64,000 bases of DNA from Flavobacterium sp. LC2016-13 (GTDB taxonomy: Bacteria; Bacteroidota; Bacteroidia; Flavobacteriales; Flavobacteriaceae): contig NZ_WMDQ01000004.1 of NCBI RefSeq assembly GCF_009707955.1, forward strand, positions 62,001 to 126,000, given 5' to 3'. Positions within the stretch are counted from its first letter, which is position 1, and every line of letters starts with the position of its first letter. The notes beneath the pieces are model-generated. The model ran no database searches, had not been told where the DNA came from, and saw only the letters and a list, made by a program, of their open reading frames with translations. Below, one piece after another: positions 52,001 to 59,780 of the stretch. The position numbers and the translations under genes are program-made.

Positions 52001-53703
52001 ATTTTTCCCAGAATTCCTATCCTAGCTGTTGCTCCTGCTCCTATGCTTTCCATCAGGTTAATTCCTAAATCAAAATCAATTCGGGAATCATTTCCATTAA
52101 TAGCAACATTTATATTGCCAATTGAAACAGGAAAATTTCCAAATGCAACTGTACCTTTATATCCCATATTTCGTACAGAAATAATTGGAGAGACGGTCTG
52201 GAGCTGTAAGTTTTCAAAGGAGATTCCTTTAAAATCAACCATTCGTTTTCCTTCTACATCCTTATCATCTGTCGCTCCTTTATTGGTACCAAAAGAAACT
52301 GTTCCATTTAAATTGGCTTTGGGTAAAAATCTTCCATTAACTAAGTTTAACTCTACAGAACTATTAGGCAGTAATAGGGCTTTCGCTTTCCAGATATCAA
52401 AAGATAAAGAATCTTTAGTAACAACAATTAACTGCTGCTCACTCATGGATATAAATCCATTGTAAAGTAACCCTTTTCTTTTGTTTTGTGCTGAATTTGA
52501 TGAAGATGAACTTGTTGATTTAGTAATTGGCAGCAAAATTTCACCGCTCAAATTCGCTTTTATAAAAGTATTTGCAGCAATAGTCACATCTATATGATCC
52601 AAAGAATAAGCCCAGGATTTTTCTTCATTTGTAATTCCTCTATCGAGAGGAAAAACATTATCTGCATAAAAAGTTCCTGAAACTCCAAATTTATCTATTA
52701 TAAGATTTTGAGCTCCTACATGAATTCTTTCTTTATTTGATGCCGTATCTGTGGTTTGAAATTCTTTTGGAAGGCCTATATCAAAAGTCTGAATAAATAC
52801 CCCTTTCCAAGCTTGGGGACTTGGTACTAAAAGCGCGTTCTTTGCATAGTATTCAGGAAAAACTACTGATGGATCGTTTTTTAAATCACTTAAATCTAAG
52901 ACTGCATTACTTACCAAAAACTGGAAATTACCTTCAAAATCTTTCCCATTTCGTTTATCTTTCAAAATAAAAGGCTGTAAGCTTACATTTACTAAAATAT
53001 CATTCCAATCGCTAGCAGTGAAACTAAATTCTCCTCGAACTCTATTAGGAATCTGAACTGTTTTTCCGTTATAATAAGTTTTGGGCACTGTTGTTTTTGC
53101 TTCATCGACTGTTTTTGTTGTTGGATCAATTGGTAAGATCAAATCTCTTGAAAACTCAATTGCTCCCGAAACTTTCATTTCCTTAAAACCATCACAGTCA
53201 ATTGTTACATAGGTTAAATCATTGACATGACCAGTTGTCATTTCAAAGCCACCATATAAAGACAACTGCCATTTATTATCACTAAAAGGAATATCTACAT
53301 TCCCCAATAATACTAATTTTGCCTCTCCAATGATTCCTCCCTGATGTGAAAGTTTTACATTATCGGCTCCAAAAAACAATTGCATTGGCTGCCCGTTTTT
53401 ATCTTTTTGAGGAATATCTACTCTACAGAATACTGTCAAAGTAGTATATTCTGGTGAAAAAACAGCCTTTGTAATCCCGATAGAATATTGAATGTTGTTT
53501 ACCGTATTTCTAATCCCAACAGGCAGTTCTACCAAATCCTGATTTGAAAATTTATCAACCCAACGATCTGATGCTGCAATTTTTTCTATTGAGCTCGCAG
53601 CTGCGTTCAATTCCTTTGGAGCTGTTATATCCTGTCCGTAAGAACTAATAAACCAAAAAAGTATAAATAAGGCAGATAAGTTTATTTTGTAAAACTTCTT
53701 CAT
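49081..53703 (-). CDS. 1540-residue exported beta-rich protein, unknown function
   Basis: Signal peptide (LSALFILFWFISSYGQ, residues 9-24). The middle 1000 residues are beta-strand-rich with many alternating hydrophobic residues and few cysteines, with Gly-rich segments such as MINGFGGGAYYKM and FLSGTGPGGRAVWGVF. A proline-rich turn GSPPPPAVV lies near residue 890, and C-terminal Ig-like segments start at about 1090. No T9SS sorting domain is at the end (TTEFTYKYKNANKFR). It looks like a large envelope or surface protein, possibly partly an outer-membrane or AsmA-like structure. It is last in the cluster and separated from the beta-barrel gene by 67 bp. Confidence 0.8.
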   Translation of the reverse strand: MKKFYKINLSALFILFWFISSYGQDITAPKELNAAASSIEKIAASDRWVDKFSNQDLVELPVGIRNTVNNIQYSIGITKAVFSPEYTTLTVFCRVDIPQKDKNGQPMQLFFGADNVKLSHQGGIIGEAKLVLLGNVDIPFSDNKWQLSLYGGFEMTTGHVNDLTYVTIDCDGFKEMKVSGAIEFSRDLILPIDPTTKTVDEAKTTVPKTYYNGKTVQIPNRVRGEFSFTASDWNDILVNVSLQPFILKDKRNGKDFEGNFQFLVSNAVLDLSDLKNDPSVVFPEYYAKNALLVPSPQAWKGVFIQTFDIGLPKEFQTTDTASNKERIHVGAQNLIIDKFGVSGTFYADNVFPLDRGITNEEKSWAYSLDHIDVTIAANTFIKANLSGEILLPITKSTSSSSSNSAQNKRKGLLYNGFISMSEQQLIVVTKDSLSFDIWKAKALLLPNSSVELNLVNGRFLPKANLNGTVSFGTNKGATDDKDVEGKRMVDFKGISFENLQLQTVSPIISVRNMGYKGTVAFGNFPVSIGNINVAINGNDSRIDFDLGINLMESIGAGATARIGILGKMYEEGHRQKSRYAGLDLSAINIDCQFSGLKIKGGLILMEKDPVYGNGFNADLEVDVAEVVNVKAKAIFGRTTFRYWYFDAAVKFPSVPAPFMINGFGGGAYYKMHRNSDIAIGDFSPSGLSYTPDEKINLGIKALIYFHIGSETICDGEAGFEIAFNSKGGVNRLAIFGKANVMAKIPGMKNISGLMEKVSSNVTSKKSFLGITESDLKGSFASKYIPEAKEAIPGDLSAEVGIKMAAAIEFDFQNKSMHATTDVYINTPGNFLSGTGPGGRAVWGVFHKDPKDWYMYMGTPDDRCGVKIGVAGIFLKTTSYFMAGTVLPGSPPPPAVVAKILGVDAKDLDYMRDENALANGGGLAFGASLDFDTGDLSFLLFYARFQAGMGFDIMLKDYQEAKCSNTGKLVGINGWYANGQSYAYLQGELGVRIKLAFIKLKVPIISGGAAVLLQAKLPNPVWMRGYVGGNMNVLGGLIKGKFRFKLEIGEECQFENASPLGGIKLITDVTPKQNSTDVDVFAVPQAAFSMKVNEAFVIPEDTGDVTYKVILEKFKVFDDVNEIQGTFEWGSMKDRVNFVSTDILPPNKELKIQVEVSFQKMINGVFQPIKVDGKIATEYEERLFKTGGAPNHIPLSNIKYSYPIVNQKYFLEDEYSKGYIQLKRGQDYLFEDASWETSIKINEEGNSNTKATAFNYNTSSNEVYYDLPDIKQEKKYNFSIMSNLKQTPQRNTTSSTRTNTINDDGNDVQIKENQADALSKAEGSIDRLSYSFNTSKYKTFTSKMNAINTQNYNFGVLYSDVIYLTNTISSQEAFDLVELQGVSYSDDKPIIIAQSKLNDEYYLTDIFPYLYKDYPLNGNFSIDNRDTNDLGIIPAKAIPLNAYYMTSIENDVNQTWTKGNFPFKYNMPFLYKQDWTDLNNQIINAYVNGDKNVESIAKRFLNRNYQFMRYGNYDIIMKYSLPGNKQTTEFTYKYKNANKFR

Positions 53704-53770
53704 AACTAAAAATCTATTTTATAAATTGAAATCAAAATTTCAAGACGTTTATATTAAGGCGTTCATTTTT

Positions 53771-55477
53771 TTAAAAACTGTACCCGTAATTTAAATTCAG
53801 CATAATATCATTGTTGGCCGGCTTATTTGTTGAACTTCTAAACATTGAAATCATACCTAATGAAAAATTGTGTTTTTGTAATAGCGTATAACTATTATTA
53901 AGCTTTAAACCGAAAACAGAACTTGAGTTTTCATCACTTTGCGTATTATTATACAATAAACCAAAATTGGAGTTTAACTTTTCTTTGAGCAGTTTTTTAG
54001 AAATACCAACTGAAGCACCAAGTGAAGAGTTGTCAAAATGCCCTACTTGGTTATTTGTATAATTTAAAGAACTGTTTAAAGCTGTTTTAATTCCGAGGAA
54101 ATTTATAGTGTGTCCCAAATTATAATTCTGAACTGTGCTTGCCTGTCCTTTTCTGATAATTCCTCCTTGTTCGTTCGCCTGACCGGCAATGCTATAATTG
54201 AAATTCATATTTTGGTTTTTCTTTTCCCCAAAAGAATAAGTTAAATTTAGGTTCGCATTTTGAGACAATTGTTTATAATTTAAAGTATCAGCCGCTACAA
54301 CATTTGGATTATTGATCAACTCAAACTGGTCCATTTTTTTATTGGTGTAGGTTGAAAAATTAGAATAGCTTCCTGTAAAATTAAGCTGATCTGTAATTTT
54401 ATAATTCATATTAATAGAACCAACTACTCGTTTACTATCTTGTTTTTTGTCATGTGCCAAATCATCTCTTTGGTATCCTAAACTAGCCGAAACATTAATG
54501 TTATCATTATAAAAAGGTCTTGAAAGACGCAATGCTATATTTTCTAAATCATTATTAAAATATAGTGCCCCCAAAGTATTATAGTTAGGATCGATACGTT
54601 CGTATGTTAATCCTAGTTTTGTTTTTTGAATAGTGTAATCAAAATTTACATTTAAAGCATTCAGGAAAATAGTGCTTTCTTTTGTAGAAAAAAGCCTGTC
54701 TTTAAAACTTCCCGTATGAATCGTTTCTGCACGGGTATCATCTGTTAGTATAGAAAGCGCATATTCTACATTAAAAGTCAAATCTTTTAATAATGAAGTA
54801 CCAAAAAATAAGCTGTTTACAAAATTCGATTTCGGTGTTACTCCATTATCATTTCCTGTATACACAATAGAATTCACATTGTCTTTAGCATAGAAGCCAA
54901 TCCATCCTATTTTATATCGTTCTTTTTCAAAACTTGTTTTTATACCATAACCGAATCGCTCATAAATTGGAATTCCACCTAAAGCATCATCTTGATTTAC
55001 TGCTTTCGACAACTGTCCTCCCATCAAACTCACTTTAAAAGGACTTCTTGGCGTTAATTCTAAACCGACCCCTCTAAAAGGAATTCCACTTAAAGTGTAA
55101 GGCGAAAAAGTCATACTTACATTCCCTATATAAGCTTTTGCCCATTTGTATTTTGGCATAATACAAATTCTATTAAAGTCAAACGGAGCCTTGTAACCTA
55201 GATTATTTCCCTGATTAGTCAGGCTGTAAAATATTGGAATGTTAAAGCTGAATGCACTGACATTCAAATTACCAGAAAGCAAATAACTAAATGGCTCACG
55301 AGAATTCTGCTGATTGGAATTATAAAATATCATATTGGCATTTACTCCCCCTGTAACTTTAAAATTAGGCTTATAAAAACTTTCTAAATCAACATCTTGT
55401 GAATAGCTATTTTTAGTTACTAAAAACAGTAAAACAACGAGAAGTTTTAACCAAAAAACTGTATTATTTATTTTCAT
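53771..55477 (-). CDS. Outer-membrane beta-barrel protein, unknown
   Basis: A 568-residue protein with a signal peptide (LKLLVVLLFLVTKNSYSQ). The rest is alternating beta strands of barrel type ending in NNDIMLNLNYGYSF, with an aromatic C-terminal residue as in outer-membrane barrels. Strand examples are KLGLTYERIDPNYN, INVSASLGYQRDDL and LNFTGSYSNFSTYTNK. Probably a 20-plus-strand barrel. It starts 15 bp after the PKD lipoprotein gene's stop and precedes the 1540-residue gene, so these three may form one surface assembly. Confidence 0.8.
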   Translation of the reverse strand: MKINNTVFWLKLLVVLLFLVTKNSYSQDVDLESFYKPNFKVTGGVNANMIFYNSNQQNSREPFSYLLSGNLNVSAFSFNIPIFYSLTNQGNNLGYKAPFDFNRICIMPKYKWAKAYIGNVSMTFSPYTLSGIPFRGVGLELTPRSPFKVSLMGGQLSKAVNQDDALGGIPIYERFGYGIKTSFEKERYKIGWIGFYAKDNVNSIVYTGNDNGVTPKSNFVNSLFFGTSLLKDLTFNVEYALSILTDDTRAETIHTGSFKDRLFSTKESTIFLNALNVNFDYTIQKTKLGLTYERIDPNYNTLGALYFNNDLENIALRLSRPFYNDNINVSASLGYQRDDLAHDKKQDSKRVVGSINMNYKITDQLNFTGSYSNFSTYTNKKMDQFELINNPNVVAADTLNYKQLSQNANLNLTYSFGEKKNQNMNFNYSIAGQANEQGGIIRKGQASTVQNYNLGHTINFLGIKTALNSSLNYTNNQVGHFDNSSLGASVGISKKLLKEKLNSNFGLLYNNTQSDENSSSVFGLKLNNSYTLLQKHNFSLGMISMFRSSTNKPANNDIMLNLNYGYSF

Positions 55478-55492
55478 TAATTGATTCCTCCT

Positions 55493-56836
55493 TTATTGTT
55501 TTTGTACTTTGATGTCGCATAAAATATAAGAACTGGTTCCGTTTTTTACCATGTATTTAATTTTGATTGCTCCTTTTCGTCCGTCTTGTGTTTTGAATAA
55601 AATTATTCTTGGATATGTAAAACCAAATTGCTGTTCTCCTGCCGCGCTGTAACTTATATTTAAAGCTTTTATTGAAGTATCATTTACCATTGCATCAAAC
55701 TGTGCTTCTGTAAAGTTTAGTCCGCAATTACAGAGGTTTTGAGAGTTTACAAAAATGGTGCTTTGTGCATTTTTGAGTGAAAGAAAACCATAATTATTTA
55801 CCTGATCTGGTGAAATAAATTTGTTATATGCCAAATTACCGTTTAGCCCTTGAAATACAATATCTATTAAATTGCTGTTCTGTTCATTGATTTCATTTGC
55901 TTTATATACTTGTCTGGTAACGGTAGAAAACATTGCTCCAATATTGTTATTGTTGTGTGCCGAGTTTATCCCTAATTTTATATTTGTTAAAATACGTAGG
56001 TTTGTATCTGGCTGGACTGTAACAATTGATTTAAAAATTTGATTTGTTTTATCATTCGAAGCTTCCAGAGTAACTTCATGAGTACCAACACTTGTAAAGA
56101 TAACCGTTGGATTTTCTTCTGTAGATACTGACGGATTACCTCCTTGAAAAGTCCATTTGTATTTTACAGCACTAACTGATTTATTTGTAAAATTAATGGT
56201 TACCGGAGATTGGTAATCGTCATTTTCAAATTTTGGTTCATATGAAAATATACTCACTAATAAAGGTGCAACAACTATTGTTTTAGTTACTTTTTGAGAT
56301 TCAACGCCATTAGAAACTGTTAAAGTAATTGTATGCTCTCCCGGAGTTGTAAAAATAATATTTGGGGGTGTTTTTCCGGAAAAAGATACTGGTATTCCTT
56401 CTTGAAAATCCCAGTTAAATGTAAGTCCTTCACCAAGAGTATTATTGTTTATAGATATCTCAACAGGCGGATAATTACTTTTTAAAACTTCAGGTGTAAA
56501 ATCAATATTAATTCCGTCCCTAATCACAACTGTTTTGCTGATTTCTTTACTCTCTCCATCTGCATTTGATGCTTTAAGTTTTATGGTATAATTTCCTTGT
56601 TTATCATACAGGACTTCGCCTGGGTTTTTCAAAGATGAAGTACTTGGACTTCCTCCTTCAAAAGTCCATTCGTATTTATCTGCTCCAGTAATTTTACTTT
56701 CTATTTTAATGATAACGGGTACCGATTCTTTGTCATTAACATAAGATGTGGTAAAATCACCTTCTACAATTATAGAGGTTTCCTGATAACAAGAAGTTAT
56801 TACAATAAATAGTAGTAAGAGTAAAGCTTTTTTCAT
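55493..56836 (-). CDS. PKD-domain lipoprotein
   Basis: A 447-residue protein with a lipoprotein signal (LLLLLFIVITSCYQETS; Cys at about residue 16). It has three PKD domains (about residues 28-105, 110-190 and 195-275), each ending in YTIKLKASN-, HTITLTVSN- or HEVTLEASN-type strands, with YEWTFEGGSP and YKWTFQGGNP repeats. The C-terminal 170 residues are unknown (DIVFQGLNGNLAYNKFISP; SQNLCNCGLNFTEAQF). It is likely anchored on the outer membrane and may face the surface. Confidence 0.85.
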   Translation of the reverse strand: MKKALLLLLFIVITSCYQETSIIVEGDFTTSYVNDKESVPVIIKIESKITGADKYEWTFEGGSPSTSSLKNPGEVLYDKQGNYTIKLKASNADGESKEISKTVVIRDGINIDFTPEVLKSNYPPVEISINNNTLGEGLTFNWDFQEGIPVSFSGKTPPNIIFTTPGEHTITLTVSNGVESQKVTKTIVVAPLLVSIFSYEPKFENDDYQSPVTINFTNKSVSAVKYKWTFQGGNPSVSTEENPTVIFTSVGTHEVTLEASNDKTNQIFKSIVTVQPDTNLRILTNIKLGINSAHNNNNIGAMFSTVTRQVYKANEINEQNSNLIDIVFQGLNGNLAYNKFISPDQVNNYGFLSLKNAQSTIFVNSQNLCNCGLNFTEAQFDAMVNDTSIKALNISYSAAGEQQFGFTYPRIILFKTQDGRKGAIKIKYMVKNGTSSYILCDIKVQKQ

Positions 56837-56849
56837 GATGGTTATTTTA

Positions 56850-56883
56850 AAAACACTACAGCTTTTTAAAGCTGCAGTGTTTT
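56850..56883 (-). terminator. Intra-cluster hairpin before the PKD lipoprotein
   Basis: AAAACACTACAGCTTT (56850-56865) pairs with AAAGCTGCAGTGTTTT (56868-56883) with one mismatch. Leftward it is followed by T5. It lies between the 491-residue gene and the start of the PKD lipoprotein gene and could be a partial terminator or attenuator. Confidence 0.65.
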
Positions 56884-56896
56884 CTATTAAAGCATT

Positions 56897-58372
56897 CTAT
56901 TTGCTGCAATTATTTTTATAATCTTCCAATACCTTTATCAATCCTTCAAGTGTTTTAAAATCATAATTTTCAAATACTATCGAATCGCATTTCAGATATT
57001 CTGCAACATTTTTTTTCAGTTTATCGTCGCTAGATTTGTTGGTATACAAACCTTTTTCTTGTGTCGGAACTTTTAAAATAAAATCGGATAAAAGTAATGG
57101 ATCGACCAAAACCATGTAACCATTTTGTTCATACAAAATTTTATAGAAGCTTGAAAAATCAAAACTTAACGAGTTTAAACTTCCAGCTGCTCCCAAAGTA
57201 TTTCCTATCGTTTTTAACCCCAAGTAACATCCTTCGCTTCCGCCTTTATCAATACAGAATCTAACTCCGTTTTTTGATTTAAAAGTTTCTGTTTTTTCTC
57301 GACCTTTTTCATTAGTAAATTTTAATACAACTGTTTTACCGTAAGCTGTCATATCAGCCATTCCACTTGATGATTCTGATTTTATAGATTGGAATTCAGC
57401 AGTAATTGGTCCAGATTTTTTTTCGCTTTTTTCATTTATTACAAATCCGTTTTGTTCATAAATATTAGCTGAATTTGAACGCTCTGTTTTTATTTTTTCC
57501 TCAGTAACTTTCGCCTGTTCTGCTCTAATTGCAATTACTTCTCCTTTTCCCTGATGCTGTAGCGTATAACTATTCCCAATCAATACTCTTACAATATTCA
57601 TCGCAGTAATATCTTTACTCATTTTGTATCCTATTGGATTTCCACTATTATCAAAAGCAACTTTTAATACCTTTTTATCAAAAGTGATCAATTCCTGATT
57701 TAGAAATTTATTGTAACCTGAAATCGTACCTCCTTTTCCAAACCACGTCCCTATTAAATAATTATCCAGATCCATCACTTCATACATTACCTCACCATTT
57801 GTTGCTGGTAAGGTTACTTCTATATAACCAATTCTTTTATCAAGCGGATCTTGATTTTTTGCTTTTATACTATAAATAACTCCTGCATCATCGATAGTTA
57901 ATTGGTATGTATCTGCAACTTTATTTGCTTGATTTATTTCATTTTGAACACCTAGACGTTTTTCAGAAATGCCTGCTGATTCTCCATTTACAAACCCCTC
58001 AATAGTTTCCTTATTTAGTCCATCGTTTGTAAAAAAATTTCGCTCTAGTAATTCATAAATTATACTTCTATCGTAATTGAATGCACTAAATTTTCTGCTC
58101 TTGAAATCCATTTCGTTCAATTTTCCAGTTGTTTGATCTTTAAGTTCTATCCATGGTAATGTCAGGGAAGGTTCATTTGGAACAGTTTTCACCTCGGCAG
58201 TAACTGCATAAGTCTTATCTAGATTGTAAATGGTAAAAATTGGCTTTTTACCCTCAATATATCCTACTATTTTTTCATCGAGTTTTATTTCTCCTTTATC
58301 AATTTTTATTTTTTGGGCGTTATTACTTATTGAAAAAAGTAAAATTAATAGGGTTAAAATTTTTTGTTTCAT
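56897..58372 (-). CDS. 491-residue exported protein, unknown function
   Basis: Signal peptide (QKILTLLILLFSISNNAQ, residues 3-20). Mixed beta/alpha content without clear domains. It contains IKIDKGEIKLDEKIVGYIEG near the start, a KTERSNSANIYEQNGFVINE segment and a C-terminal helical part LKKNVAEYLKCDSIVFENYD. I do not recognise a family. It follows a pseudogene and precedes the PKD lipoprotein. Confidence 0.75.
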   Translation of the reverse strand: MKQKILTLLILLFSISNNAQKIKIDKGEIKLDEKIVGYIEGKKPIFTIYNLDKTYAVTAEVKTVPNEPSLTLPWIELKDQTTGKLNEMDFKSRKFSAFNYDRSIIYELLERNFFTNDGLNKETIEGFVNGESAGISEKRLGVQNEINQANKVADTYQLTIDDAGVIYSIKAKNQDPLDKRIGYIEVTLPATNGEVMYEVMDLDNYLIGTWFGKGGTISGYNKFLNQELITFDKKVLKVAFDNSGNPIGYKMSKDITAMNIVRVLIGNSYTLQHQGKGEVIAIRAEQAKVTEEKIKTERSNSANIYEQNGFVINEKSEKKSGPITAEFQSIKSESSSGMADMTAYGKTVVLKFTNEKGREKTETFKSKNGVRFCIDKGGSEGCYLGLKTIGNTLGAAGSLNSLSFDFSSFYKILYEQNGYMVLVDPLLLSDFILKVPTQEKGLYTNKSSDDKLKKNVAEYLKCDSIVFENYDFKTLEGLIKVLEDYKNNCSK

Positions 58373-58669
58373 GTGTTAATACTTTATTTTAAATTAGTTT
58401 ATTTCATAAGGAATTACTCCAACAATCACTGTCTTATTGGATATTTAGTTTCGTAAAATGTGGTATTTTTGGTATTCTTAAACTTTGTAAGTTCTACAAA
58501 AAGGATATTAAAGCATTCTATTTAATTAGTTCTAAGATTTACTAATTATCTTTTTCTTAATTTATTTGGTTTGAAACTTATAAATAAGCTTCTATTTAGT
58601 TTTTTTATTATCTATTACTTCGTTTTAACTTTAACTAAAGCTTTGCGCTAACAAGCTAAATAATTAAAA
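58373..58669. other. AT-rich non-coding stretch
   Basis: No intact reading frame, promoter or clear inverted repeat was found between the 491-residue gene and the pseudogene. The DNA is AT-rich and may be decayed coding sequence. Confidence 0.5.
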
Positions 58670-59137
58670 TCATTCCACTTCTATCCTTTCAAACTTTATA
58701 GATAACGGTTTTATGACATTCTCTTCAAATAATTTTATTTGCATATTTTTTTTATTAGAAAACCAACCAAAATCATCATTTCCTTTGCCATTTATGAAAT
58801 ACAGATTTAGCTTAACAGGCATATCTTTATCATTTCGTCCCTCATTTACCTTTAAATAATAGGTTAGTTTTTCTCCATTTTCAAATATTCATATTGTATT
58901 TATTTCTGAAGCGCCAAGAACCGAGTCTTGATAAGTTAGGTATATTGACTTATCAGAAATTGTTCTTAATTCATTTTTAAATTTTATAACAGATGTATTA
59001 AACTCATATACTTTCATTTAATTTGGAGAGCTTACAGAACCGTGAAAATAAAAATATGTCAAACCAAATAGTAGTAATTTATTTAATATGTATCCTGAAA
59101 TAAAAATTATCATTAAATATTTTAATATTTTTCTCAT
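58670..59137 (-). pseudogene. Degraded membrane-anchored protein with two in-frame stops
   Basis: Reading leftward from the ATG at 59137, one frame of 156 codons is interrupted only by TAA (59020-59018) and TGA (58891-58889) and otherwise stays open to a TGA at 58672-58670. It starts MRKILKYLMIIFISGYILNK, a TM anchor, then has VIKFKNELRTISDKSIYLTY, then KLTYYLKVNEGRND and ends FERIEVE. Two stops in an otherwise open frame indicate a recently inactivated gene. A start at the ATG directly after the first stop (59017) is possible but would give only 42 codons before the second stop. Confidence 0.8.
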
Positions 59138-59351
59138 TTTTTTTCTTTAAACAACCGCAGAAAATTTCTTGCGTCGTTATATACTTAAGCTCTTAATTTC
59201 TTTAGGGGGACAAATACGATCCTCTATATATACAAAATTTGTAACTAGAGTAGAATATTAAAATTACAGCAATTGACAATATTTAAATTCATTTTTTTTA
59301 ATTATTATTTAAAAAAATCTTTTCTAGTTACTCCTTCTGGTAGCTCTAAAA

Positions 59352-59774
59352 TTAACTATTTTCCTCTACTATATATTTTCGATAATACTTCAAAATATAT
59401 AATGGAAAAAAAGCTACAAAAATTGGGAGATATATAAAAGTAAATGCTTCTTTCATCTTAAAATAAAATAGCTCTAAAAATATAATAAGACAGTAAGTAA
59501 ATATTGGTATGAAAAAATAATATTTTTTAGAGTTTGTTTCATCAAAATATATTGATAAAGAAGAAACGAATAAAAAAGTATATGTTGGTAAAATATATAG
59601 AAGCATTACAATCTCAAACATTAATGACCGAGATTCTCCACGAAAATTTAAATCCACAAAATACAAAAGCAAAATTAAACCTATAAAATAATTAGACAAT
59701 AGGTAAGATTTGCTTCTATATGAAATATATACAATAGAAATTAAAAAAAATATTTGTAAAATGTAACTTAACAT
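59352..59774 (-). CDS. Small multi-TM membrane protein, unknown
   Basis: A 140-residue very hydrophobic protein with four or five TM segments (YILQIFFLISIVYISY; YFIGLILLLYFVDLNF; IVMLLYILPTYTFLFVSSLSI; YYFFIPIFTYCLIIFLELFY; FTFIYLPIFVAFFPLYIL). It starts 6 bp after the stop of the 1257-residue protein. Its place directly behind a gene with a toxin-like C-terminus would fit an immunity protein, though nothing in the sequence proves it. Confidence 0.7.
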   Translation of the reverse strand: MLSYILQIFFLISIVYISYRSKSYLLSNYFIGLILLLYFVDLNFRGESRSLMFEIVMLLYILPTYTFLFVSSLSIYFDETNSKKYYFFIPIFTYCLIIFLELFYFKMKEAFTFIYLPIFVAFFPLYILKYYRKYIVEENS

Positions 59775-59780
59775 AATTCA

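Noticed and set aside
52043..52465. Rightward 140-codon frame within the 1540-residue gene
   Set aside because: Antisense shadow; the leftward frame is continuous with a signal peptide and terminator.
59275..59351. Short leftward open stretch (ending LPEGVTRKDFFK) after the 140-residue gene
   Set aside because: About 16 codons bounded by stops in both directions; may be frameshifted remains but cannot be supported as a gene.
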